From the NCBI GenBank assembly GCA_965248855.1, contig CBDFKQ010000010.1, positions 248,001-312,000 of the forward strand: 64,000 nt of DNA, read 5' to 3'. This document shows positions 18,270 to 26,929 of this stretch, piece after piece; the first letter of the stretch is position 1; every line of letters starts with the position of its first letter. The position numbers and the translations under genes were made by a program. The notes under the pieces were generated by a model that did no database searches, was not told where the DNA came from, and was given only the letters and a program-made list of their open reading frames with translations. The stretch is from CBDFKQ01 sp965248855 (GTDB lineage: Bacteria; Bacteroidota; Bacteroidia; Cytophagales; 172606-1).

Positions 18270-20378
18270 CGTAACCGTAGGAACACTAAATACCCTGAAC
18301 TCTGCAATACTGATCCATTCAGATGCATTATTTGCCTCACCCGTAACTGTTAATTTTACAAATCTGGCTTTAGTATTGGTAAAAACATCTGCAATAGGAT
18401 CACTCGCTAATCCGGCTTTGGTGTTTTTAGTTCTGTCCACAACAGTTACATAAGCTGCGTCTGCTGCCGACTTAACTTCAACCTTAAACTGATAGGCTCT
18501 ATCTGCATAACATACCATTTCAGTCCGGTTGACATCGTACACAGCGCCTAAATCAATTTCCATCCATTGTGGATATGGAGTTGAGGACCATCTTGTAGAG
18601 ATATCACCATCAACTGCTTTGTAAGCTTCATTGCCTCCTTGCTGATAAGAAAATGTTACCGTCTTGTTCAAGGCTAGATTCACTGCCGGTACGGTAACGT
18701 TAAGCTGTATTCTATCAGACACAGCTGTAAAGCCTTCATTGTCGGTAGCCTTAGCTCTTAAGATATAAGAACCTGCCGGGGCATTGTTCCAGGTAAATGA
18801 GAAAGGAGTTGTATTATCTGAACCTAATAGTAGGTCATCTTTATAAAAATCTACCTTTGCTACTGTGCCATCGGTGTCTGATGCGGTAGCGGTAATGGTT
18901 ACATTACTGCCTACATTTACATTACTTCCAGTAATAGGCGAAGTAATGCTTACTGTAGGGGCAACTTTATCGGCAACAAAGTTGAGTACCGCAAATGCAC
19001 CTTCTTGTGGCCCTCCAAGAGGTGAGGATTGAATGGCATTTTTAAGATATAATTTTCCGTCGTCTGTCTTTCCACCTAACACGGCAGATACTTTACCACT
19101 GATGGTTCTGGTGTCAATGGCATTTACTTCGCCGGAATACAATCTGGTAACAAATAGCCTTGAAGTAAAATCGCTGCTTACCACCATAAGGAATGCCCCT
19201 CCTGTAGTGTTTCCTGCTTCAGGTACATCAAAGGTTAATGGTAGTCCATCGCCAGCAACACCTCCGATATAAACTCTTCCATTTGCATCTGCCCTTATCT
19301 CTCCATCTTTGATACGCACCGCGTTGGCTGGGCCACTGGTGCCACTTGGCCTGGCGCAAAATTGCTGGCCCAGCAAGTAATTTCCTGTAGATGCATCAAA
19401 CCTGGCAAAGAATGTTTTGTGTTCATCTCTTGTATTATAAAATGAAAAGTAAGCATCACCGCCGACTACGGTTACACTTTTTGAAAGATCCTTAGGGTTG
19501 TAACGGAATATATGGTTACCGCCAGCGCATTCGAAAGCACCATACAATTTCCCATCTTCTCCCATTGTAATCCTATAACCTCTTGTATCGGCCATGTTAT
19601 TATCACGCGGTGTACCATCGCAATCATCTAATAGGTTGGCGGCCCAATCGTAATTTCTCCAAACTTCTGTACCGCTAAAGTTTCTGGCAATCATGTAACA
19701 GATCTGCACAGGATTACAAGCCGTATTGGCATTGCGGTAGCCAATAGAATAGAACAACTGCAGATCATCATTTATGGCCACGTCCTGCGTAAAATTTTTA
19801 CCGTCTGTATTGTATAGCTCCGTTCCAGCTGCATTGTATACATAGATTTTACCGGCATCGCCGCCGGTATTATTTAGGGCAACAACTGCGCCTCCATTTC
19901 CTGCATCTATACGCCGGCAATTTCCGCCATTAGCTCTTTGGTAAACCAATGCCTCGGCAACTGAATTTAACTTGACAAAGCCTCCTGTACCAAGCGCAGC
20001 ATAGATGTTATTACTTGCATCAATAGCCAGATCAAGTACTTTGGCGCCTACTTTAGTTACTGATAAAACTTTGTCACCAGCAGAATTTAATCGTACTACA
20101 GTACCTGCAGAAGCGCTTGTGGCACCGTTTAGGTAAGAAGCTGCGATTCCACCGACCGAGGTGGCAGTAGTATTAACACCCAACACCACTGTGCCATCCG
20201 ATTGAATTCTGGATCCGGTAACCTGGTCGGTGTTGCTATTGTCGCTTATAAAGGAAGAAGAAACAACATTATAAATGCCTGATTGTCCATGCCCAGAGAG
20301 AGAAGACCCTACGTACATAAGTAAAAGTAAGATCAACTTAAGAAGATCTTTTTTCCCGAGATTTAAATCTTTTGCCAT
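16806..20378 (-). CDS. Secreted propeller-like protein with Ig-like, F5/8, PA14, malectin and T9SS domains
   Basis: The 1190-residue protein has a signal region (about 14-32). An N-terminal domain of short repeated strands follows (about 35-470, e.g. GTVVRLNSAGDKVLSV, KIYVYNAAGTELYNT), resembling SBBP/delta-60-like beta-propellers. No catalytic motif is visible in it. Then come an Ig-like domain of the PF17957 type (about 471-560, PTVSITSPITGSNVNVG), an F5/8 type C domain (about 565-705, ALNKTVTFSY, VDGDISTRWSS), a second Ig-like domain (about 706-800), PA14 (about 806-945), malectin (about 950-1105) and a T9SS sorting domain (LNIYPNPTSGLIQIE). It is probably a surface carbohydrate-binding or adhesive protein rather than an enzyme. 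From the second Ig domain to the stop it is identical to the 21066-24878 gene. Confidence 0.83.
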   Translation of the reverse strand: MAKDLNLGKKDLLKLILLLLMYVGSSLSGHGQSGIYNVVSSSFISDNSNTDQVTGSRIQSDGTVVLGVNTTATSVGGIAASYLNGATSASAGTVVRLNSAGDKVLSVTKVGAKVLDLAIDASNNIYAALGTGGFVKLNSVAEALVYQRANGGNCRRIDAGNGGAVVALNNTGGDAGKIYVYNAAGTELYNTDGKNFTQDVAINDDLQLFYSIGYRNANTACNPVQICYMIARNFSGTEVWRNYDWAANLLDDCDGTPRDNNMADTRGYRITMGEDGKLYGAFECAGGNHIFRYNPKDLSKSVTVVGGDAYFSFYNTRDEHKTFFARFDASTGNYLLGQQFCARPSGTSGPANAVRIKDGEIRADANGRVYIGGVAGDGLPLTFDVPEAGNTTGGAFLMVVSSDFTSRLFVTRLYSGEVNAIDTRTISGKVSAVLGGKTDDGKLYLKNAIQSSPLGGPQEGAFAVLNFVADKVAPTVSITSPITGSNVNVGSNVTITATASDTDGTVAKVDFYKDDLLLGSDNTTPFSFTWNNAPAGSYILRAKATDNEGFTAVSDRIQLNVTVPAVNLALNKTVTFSYQQGGNEAYKAVDGDISTRWSSTPYPQWMEIDLGAVYDVNRTEMVCYADRAYQFKVEVKSAADAAYVTVVDRTKNTKAGLASDPIADVFTNTKARFVKLTVTGEANNASEWISIAEFRVFSVPTVTNAPPSVSITSPVTNTTFAVGSTINIQASAGDSDGSVTKVEFFNGTTKLGEDTGSPYAYALTNAVAGNYSLTAKATDDKGVSFTSSVVTITVSSDSILRTPENPANTTAGLNYSYYEGSWNNLPDFTSLTPVKTGTSTNFDISLRNKEDNFAFKFTGYIDIPADGQYTFYTSSDDGSKLLIGSTEVVNNDGLHAEQEKSGKIGLKKGKHAITVTFFELGGGQGLSVSYEGPSVTKQAVPVSALFRASAIATVVYAINAGGVAYTAVDGAKYEADKYFTGGTPYTSSTTAIAGTDDDVLYTSERYGNFSYALPVANGTYDITFKFSENYWTAAGQRALNVSVEGTQVITNLDIYSSSGAGFKAYDIVKTATVSDGTLNINFVTVTDNAKISAILVKTSTSSASRQSPEIASSGLAPSKLNIYPNPTSGLIQIETPDVKSVEIFNIQGRRVLAVTNGESKIDLSNLSPGVYTIKIHTADKVYIQKIIRNN

Positions 20379-20431
20379 ATAGAATTATTTAAAAGTGGTT
20401 AATAATATTTATAATTTGAGATTTATTATTT

Positions 20432-20893
20432 TTAATAATTAGTTTTTTGATGAGTGCCGATGCCGGAATGCCACATGATTAAATAAACAGGATTTGGTGT
20501 GGAGAAATCCCACAACACAGTAAACGGATAATTACCGTTCCATTTAGGGGGGTCACCCGCAAATCGTTGATCGTTTGAAAGAACGCTAACCATAAGCGTA
20601 TTAAATCCTTTTGCTTTAACACTATCCATAAAATCTGCAGCAGCAGATTCAGTAAGGGCTTGAATGGCACCCCATGCAGAATGCTCTTTAATAATAAAAG
20701 GTACATTATTCTGATCGACCAAATACTTTTTGTTGGCACTATACTTAAGAGGGAATGCCGCAGTTTGTGAGCTTTGCGCCGGACTCATTTGAAAGCTTGC
20801 TAAAAATATTAATAGAAGTGAAAATAAATTTGCAAAAACATTATTAAAATAACAGTTTGCTCTAATTACAAAAATTTTGTATTTGTTTTCCAT
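20432..20893 (-). pseudogene. Truncated 5' copy of the GH140-like gene
   Basis: The first ~138 codons are the same as those of the GH140-like gene at 16633, with one substitution (AGG to AGD in QRFAG[GD]PPK), including the signal peptide. One base is lost in an A-run at about 20480, and the frame then leaves the family sequence (PNPVY followed by unrelated residues) and stops. Homology itself ends near 20471. Only the start of the catalytic barrel remains, so no enzyme can result, although a short secreted peptide could still be made. It sits 53 nt after the start of the propeller-like gene and is part of the 2.05-kb repeat. Confidence 0.88.
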
Positions 20894-22529
20894 TTTAAAG
20901 GGGATTGAATGAATTGGTGTTTTTCGAAAAAATAAATTTTAATTATAAATCTCTTTAATGATTAAAGTGCCATTTTAAATTAAGGGCTTCTTTTAGTTAA
21001 GAGGTAATCCACAATCATGGACTACCTCCTTCTATTCATAAAAGTGAGATTAAAGCGTGCGGTTCTTAGTTATTTCTGATAATTTTTTGAATATAAACTT
21101 TATCCGCTGTATGAATCTTAATTGTATAAACTCCCGGCGATAAATTGGAAAGATCAATTTTAGATTCTCCATTAGTTACCGCTAATACTCGTCTTCCTTG
21201 AATATTGAAAATCTCAACAGATTTTACATCCGGAGTTTCTATTTGGATAAGGCCGGAAGTAGGATTTGGATAAATATTCAATTTTGAAGGAGCCAAACCC
21301 GATGAAGCAATTTCCGGCGATTGTCTTGAAGCAGAAGATGTTGAGGTCTTAACCAGGATAGCCGATATTTTGGCATTGTCAGTGACTGTTACAAAATTGA
21401 TGTTTAAAGTACCATCACTTACAGTGGCTGTTTTCACTATATCATAAGCCTTGAAGCCGGCACCTGAAGAAGAATAAATATCCAAATTGGTGATTACTTG
21501 TGTTCCTTCTACAGATACATTTAGGGCTCGTTGGCCGGCCGCTGTCCAATAGTTTTCAGAAAACTTAAAGGTGATATCGTAAGTACCATTGGCAACAGGC
21601 AATGCATAAGAGAAATTTCCATATCGCTCGCTTGTATATAAAACGTCATCGTCGGTGCCGGCTATAGCAGTAGTGGAAGAAGTGTAGGGTGTACCACCGG
21701 TAAAATATTTATCGGCTTCGTATTTGGCGCCATCTACAGCGGTATAGGCAACACCGCCTGCATTGATGGCATAAACTACCGTAGCTATTGCTGAAGCCCT
21801 GAATAATGCAGAAACCGGAACAGCCTGCTTAGTAACAGAAGGACCCTCATAACTTACTGATAGGCCCTGGCCTCCACCAAGTTCAAAGAAAGTAACTGTA
21901 ATGGCATGCTTGCCTTTCTTCAACCCTATTTTACCAGATTTTTCCTGTTCTGCATGAAGGCCATCGTTATTAACTACTTCTGTGGAGCCGATAAGTAATT
22001 TGCTGCCATCATCAGAAGATGTATAGAATGTGTATTGTCCGTCTGCAGGTATATCGATGTAGCCGGTAAATTTAAAAGCGAAGTTATCTTCTTTGTTTCG
22101 CAAAGAAATATCGAAGTTGGTGGATGTTCCTGTCTTTACCGGAGTTAAAGAAGTGAAGTCCGGCAGATTGTTCCATGAACCTTCATAATAAGAATAGTTA
22201 AGTCCTGCAGTTGTATTGGCAGGATTTTCAGGAGTTCTTAAAATAGAATCGGAAGAAACTGTAATGGTAACTACTGATGAGGTAAAAGAAACGCCTTTAT
22301 CGTCTGTAGCTTTTGCAGTAAGTGAGTAGTTTCCTGCAACTGCATTTGTTAAAGCGTAAGCATAAGGGCTGCCGGTATCTTCGCCGAGTTTGGTTGTGCC
22401 ATTAAAGAATTCTACTTTGGTTACACTTCCATCACTGTCGCCGGCGCTTGCCTGAATATTAATTGTACTGCCAACAGCAAAAGTAGTATTTGTTACCGGG
22501 GAGGTGATGCTTACACTAGGCGGAGCATT
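20481..22529. repeat. Right copy of the ~2.05-kb near-identical direct repeat
   Basis: Counterpart of 16221-18269 (offset 4260). The match ends sharply at 22529, inside the codons for NAPPSVSI at the start of the shared Ig domain. The upstream protein parts of the two genes are unrelated. Confidence 0.92.
21001..21028 (-). terminator. Second copy of the GAGGTA/TACCTC hairpin
   Basis: Identical to 16741-16768 and in the same position after the T9SS-domain stop codon. It lies within the 2.05-kb repeat. Confidence 0.5.
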
Positions 22530-24878
22530 AACACCACCGGCAGCCCCCGTACTTATCACTTCAAGAAAATCAAGGGTTACATCATTTCCATTTTGCACTA
22601 CTCTCAATTTGTGCGTAGCGTCGTTTAAGGCCCCCGATTCCCATACTTTATATTCTATTCCATTTTGGCGTGGAATAGGTGCGAAAGTAGCTACGGGATT
22701 AGTCATATCATCTAAATAAATCTTGCAGCGCTGCTCATCACTTTGTACATTTTTAATAAAATAAGCTAAATAAGTTCCTTTAAAAGAGTATTCAAAATAG
22801 GCGCCGTCTTGTCCTGAATAGTGGTTGGTACCATTGTAACAATCAGAGCAGCTTTCAGATGTAAAAGAGCCATTATAAACAATCTTGGAATCTGTATCAT
22901 CTACTCTTAGCCTATCGCCAACAATAATTTTTCTGGAAACAGAAGTGATGGTAGTACCAGACCCATTTACCATTTTTACTAGTATATCATATTGGCCAGG
23001 TGCAGGTTTCCAGTCAAATTGATAGGGGGCACTACTTACTGTGGCTACATCAGTTCCATTTACATTAAAAGTAAAACTTGTAACAGAAGAACCGCCGGCA
23101 TTACCTGCTGCTTTAAGTGTTACTGTATGTCCCGATTTTGCAAAATCATAATTAGGAAGTACAAGACTTACATAAGAATCGCTTTGATTTCTAAGTTCAA
23201 ACTCTTTGAGATACAGATCCGCAATTGCTGGCACCTTTCCATCATCCGATATTATATTTCCTTTGTCCCCGCATACCATCGCCCACGAGCATTCTGTATT
23301 CTTAATACCTCTCACGCCAACAAGTGCCCCAGAAGTATGCATGTCGGGCTGGTTAACATACAAACCTTTATTATCGCCTGTATTTCCATCAATATTCCAA
23401 TGAACAACACGTTTTCCTAATAAGGGTCCGCCCCCATCTTTTCCCCCTGGCCGACCTATAGTGTTCAGGCAATATAAATTGGTTCTGATTTGGTCAAAAG
23501 ATGAAAACCTATGCGAATCAAATGAGCCGCCGCCATCTGTTGTATTCTTGCCTTGTTGTCCGTTTCTCCATACTGTTCCCGAAGAAAATTCTTCTGTACT
23601 GATACCATGAGAAATCCTAGGAGTCATAGTAAAGTCACTAAACATACAATCATGACTACGTACACTTGTGGTACCATGATGTAGCCGCACATTTCCAATA
23701 ATATTGAAATTTGTAATCGAAAGATTTTTAGTGGCCCTTGTTAAGATACCGTTATTCGCATTTTTTATATCCACATTATTTACCCAGCAATTGATGGCCC
23801 TTGTTAAGAACATGGCATTGTGCCTAACATCGTGACTATGATCATTAGGCTGATTAAGGGCGCCTACTACTTCTATAGTAAGATTCTCAACCCCTGACTC
23901 ATAAATTATGGGTCCCGTATTTAAGAATTTTACACCCCATTTTGTTCTTATATCAAGTCTTAGAGGTTGAGCCAATGTCACAGTCGTTCCACTGACAGAT
24001 TTAATTTTTACTGGCCAAGGAAAATGAGTTATGTTGTTGAAATCTGTGGCGCTTTTCCAATCAAAGGTCTGCATCAACGAATTGCTCACCACATGTTTTA
24101 CAAAGTCGTAATCCCCATTTTGCGCATCATTCTTCCAACTTAATAAGTAGTATTGACCTGCCTTTAATTTGGTAGCATCATTTACCTCAACAGTAAAAGA
24201 TCCCTTGAGTGGCGTGTTTGATACACTGGCAATTGGGGTACCAAAATTACCATATTCCTGACAACCTTCCGGCCACCAGGAGCCTAAATCAATACTCGTA
24301 CAATTGCCATAGGTCTGGTTTACAGTAAAATCCTTATTCAGGGAGCTTTCATGTGATACCCACATTAATCCTCCCTGCCAAAACCAGTTTGTAGAGCCAT
24401 CATTATTATTTAAAGGTTGGCTGGCCTGGTCTAATCCATTTATAAATTTAATAGTCGTTTGGTCCTTGCCGGCACCTCTTATCACCACACCATCTTTATT
24501 TAAATGTATTAGCTTATTTACCTGATAGATTCCAGCATTTACATACACGGCTCCTCCGCCTTTTTCCCAAGCGGCTCTTATTGCCTTCTGAAAGGCGAGT
24601 GTATTGTCAGTAGCGCCATCACCCACTCCGCCATAATCGGCCAGATTTACAACAACAGGAACTGTGGGGATACTGGCCTCGCCGCCATGGTAGCCGGCAT
24701 AAGAGTTATTAGGTATATTCGGATGATCAAAGGGATTTTTAACATAATCGTTCCAAACATCATTTCCGGTTTGAGAATAGCCTTTATAGTTTATAAGAAA
24801 GATTAAGGCTAATACAAAAATCTTTAGGTAATCAAAAGACTGTTTCTTTTGCTGACATTTAACGGTATAAGTTCTCAT
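21066..24878 (-). CDS. Secreted beta-helix (pectate-lyase superfamily) protein with Ig-like, PA14, malectin and T9SS domains
   Basis: The 1270-residue protein has a signal segment (about 18-36) and a right-handed beta-helix domain (about 50-560). The opening motif of Pectate_lyase_3/GH28-like proteins is clear: VNLADYGGVGDGATDNTLAF, GGGAVYVNAGIYQVN, VVIRGAGKDQTTIKF. After it come an Ig-like domain (about 565-655), an uncharacterised beta-sandwich (about 660-780, VYNGSFTSESCSDCYNG), an Ig-like domain (about 785-880), PA14 (about 888-1025), malectin (about 1030-1185) and a T9SS sorting domain. The N-terminal part is only distantly like the two other beta-helix genes, but the C-terminal ~485 residues equal those of the 16806-20378 gene. 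It is probably a surface polysaccharide-degrading enzyme; the exact activity cannot be read. Confidence 0.86.
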   Translation of the reverse strand: MRTYTVKCQQKKQSFDYLKIFVLALIFLINYKGYSQTGNDVWNDYVKNPFDHPNIPNNSYAGYHGGEASIPTVPVVVNLADYGGVGDGATDNTLAFQKAIRAAWEKGGGAVYVNAGIYQVNKLIHLNKDGVVIRGAGKDQTTIKFINGLDQASQPLNNNDGSTNWFWQGGLMWVSHESSLNKDFTVNQTYGNCTSIDLGSWWPEGCQEYGNFGTPIASVSNTPLKGSFTVEVNDATKLKAGQYYLLSWKNDAQNGDYDFVKHVVSNSLMQTFDWKSATDFNNITHFPWPVKIKSVSGTTVTLAQPLRLDIRTKWGVKFLNTGPIIYESGVENLTIEVVGALNQPNDHSHDVRHNAMFLTRAINCWVNNVDIKNANNGILTRATKNLSITNFNIIGNVRLHHGTTSVRSHDCMFSDFTMTPRISHGISTEEFSSGTVWRNGQQGKNTTDGGGSFDSHRFSSFDQIRTNLYCLNTIGRPGGKDGGGPLLGKRVVHWNIDGNTGDNKGLYVNQPDMHTSGALVGVRGIKNTECSWAMVCGDKGNIISDDGKVPAIADLYLKEFELRNQSDSYVSLVLPNYDFAKSGHTVTLKAAGNAGGSSVTSFTFNVNGTDVATVSSAPYQFDWKPAPGQYDILVKMVNGSGTTITSVSRKIIVGDRLRVDDTDSKIVYNGSFTSESCSDCYNGTNHYSGQDGAYFEYSFKGTYLAYFIKNVQSDEQRCKIYLDDMTNPVATFAPIPRQNGIEYKVWESGALNDATHKLRVVQNGNDVTLDFLEVISTGAAGGVNAPPSVSITSPVTNTTFAVGSTINIQASAGDSDGSVTKVEFFNGTTKLGEDTGSPYAYALTNAVAGNYSLTAKATDDKGVSFTSSVVTITVSSDSILRTPENPANTTAGLNYSYYEGSWNNLPDFTSLTPVKTGTSTNFDISLRNKEDNFAFKFTGYIDIPADGQYTFYTSSDDGSKLLIGSTEVVNNDGLHAEQEKSGKIGLKKGKHAITVTFFELGGGQGLSVSYEGPSVTKQAVPVSALFRASAIATVVYAINAGGVAYTAVDGAKYEADKYFTGGTPYTSSTTAIAGTDDDVLYTSERYGNFSYALPVANGTYDITFKFSENYWTAAGQRALNVSVEGTQVITNLDIYSSSGAGFKAYDIVKTATVSDGTLNINFVTVTDNAKISAILVKTSTSSASRQSPEIASSGLAPSKLNIYPNPTSGLIQIETPDVKSVEIFNIQGRRVLAVTNGESKIDLSNLSPGVYTIKIHTADKVYIQKIIRNN

Positions 24879-24895
24879 TTGCTTTATTATTATGT

Positions 24896-25192
24896 TTATA
24901 AAAAAGTTGAATTTGCTTTAAATGAAGTACAAGGAAAGTCTGCAGCAGCAGATTCGGTAAGAGCCTGAATGGCACCCCATGCAGAATGCTCTTTAATAAT
25001 AAAAGGTACATTATTCTGATCGACTAAATACTTTTTGTTAGCACTATACTTAAGAGGAAAAGCTGCAGTTTGTGCAAGAGTAAGTTGAGAACTTAATAAA
25101 AATATACATATAAGGAAGAATGTAGCGATAAAAAAAATTGTCTTAAATAGCATAGACTGCTTTAATTTTAATAATTTGTATTTGTTTTTCAT
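24896..25192 (-). pseudogene. Second truncated 5' copy of a GH140-like gene, with a different signal peptide
   Basis: Residues from QTAAFPLKYSANKKYL to ALTESAAADF are the same as in the intact GH140-like protein, although the DNA carries several silent differences. The signal region (FKTIFFIATFFLICIFLL) differs, so this copy is older or came from a paralogue. Homology stops abruptly after AAADF; the frame runs on 12 unrelated residues and ends 17 nt before the start of the beta-helix gene at 24878. It cannot encode an active enzyme. Confidence 0.85.
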
Positions 25193-25339
25193 GATTAAAA
25201 GGGGGTTAAATAAATTAGGATTTTTGAAAAATATGTTTTTATAATCTTCTGCAACTTCCTAATATGTTAGGAGAATCGATCACACATTATGCAGCCCTTG
25301 TTTCATAATAATATTACTTATTAAGAGTTTTACTTTCAA

Positions 25340-26929
25340 TTAATAAATAATTAATTTTTTAGTCTGAATGCCTTCTTGAGTTTGTATTTTAATCACATAA
25401 ACTCCCGGTTGCATACCGTTCAGCTCTATCTTTTCTGTTCTGTTATAACCCGTTCTTATTAGTTTCTCTTTTCCATTGATATCCAATATCGAAAGTTTTA
25501 TCCAGGGAGTTTCCGAATCAATCGTAACTTCGTTGCCGGCAGGGTTTGGATAGATACGCACGTCTAATATTGAAAGGGTGTGCAATTTTCCCGGCTCGCC
25601 TGCTATTCTTGCAGCCGTTGTGCCTTGGGTATCTATGCCTACATAGTTGTTATCGCCTGTCGGTGCATCAAAGAAGGTACTTACATCACCATCCAATGCT
25701 TTTTCTTTTGTATTGCCTGCATTGCTCCATGACCCTGCTGTGCCTATTGGAGTTCCCACAAGTTTTGTACTTCCGTTATAAAATTCCAGTTCCGATATAT
25801 TTCCATAACCTCCTGTCGGGGATAAATATCTCAGGTATCTCCAAGTGGTTGTACTTGTCAGGTTATATGTTGTCCAACCGCTTTCCGGAGGAGCAGCGGT
25901 GACGGAACCCAAATCGGTCCAGCCGCTATTGTCATTTGAACCCTGAAACTTACCGCCCTGCATTCTTGAACTAAAACCCGTGCGGGGATATATTCTCGCT
26001 GTACTTACATTTGTCCATTGAGTTGCTTTTACAAATTCTATGTCTCTGAAATAATTTGAATTTTTATAGGTACTTGTAGGGTACACGCCTATACTGCCGT
26101 AAACTCCATTTGCACTGTCGGCTATGCTGCTTAGCGATCCGTTGGTAATCACTTGACCCAAACCCTGAATACTTGCTCCATAAGCCGTATTGCTGTTTAC
26201 AGTTACCACATAGGTTGTTTTGGCCGGTATGCTTAACGGTGTACTTAAAGATGCTTCCTGCCAGCCTGATGAGCTTTCGTTATTGAAGGCTACGCTTGTC
26301 AATACGGTGCCCGAAACTGACCAGATACGGCCTGTATGGCTGCCGCTTTCTCCCGATGCTTTGTAATACTTTATCCCCGTGACGGTGCCGGAATCGGAGG
26401 TTTGGAATTTCATTCCCAATTCATAGGGACCGTCCGTGAAGACATTGTCGGGTGTCTGACTTGTGAATAAAGTATTTACAGGTATTGCTCTGTATAATGC
26501 GCTTGCAGGTATTGCAGTTTTGGTGAGGGAAGGCCCTTCATAGCTTACACTCAGGCTCGCCCCGCCTCCCTGTTGAAAGAAGGTAACTGTTATCGCATGT
26601 TTACCCGCTTTCAATCCTATTGTTCCGCTTTTCTCCCGGGTGCCATGGAGGCCGTCATTGTCTGCTACTAATGTGTTTCCAATATAGATCCTGCTGCCGT
26701 CATCGGAGGAGGTGTAAAAGGTGTATTGCCCGTCTGCAGGAATGTTTACATAACCTGTAAAGCTGAAACCGTATTGAATGTCTTTATTCCTTGGGGTGAG
26801 ATCGAAGTTGTTTACTGTTCCTTTTTTTACCGGGGTAAAAACCGTGAAGTCCGGAAGGGTGTTCCAGTTGCCTTCATAATAAGAATAGTTTAAACCGGTT
26901 ACCGGGTTGGCCGGATTTTCGGGATCGCG
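25340..26929. repeat. 1.59-kb tail cassette shared with 9441-11030
   Basis: Constant offset of 15899 bp from the 9441-13436 gene. It covers PA14, DUF4082, F5/8-like and T9SS modules with scattered, mostly single-base differences. The match ends at the GGGATCGCG codons just before PA14, where the two proteins become strongly divergent. Confidence 0.88.

Noticed and set aside
22992..23420. 142-codon plus-strand frame inside the beta-helix gene
   Set aside because: Cysteine- and Arg-rich with no recognisable motif, and fully inside a well-supported gene on the other strand.
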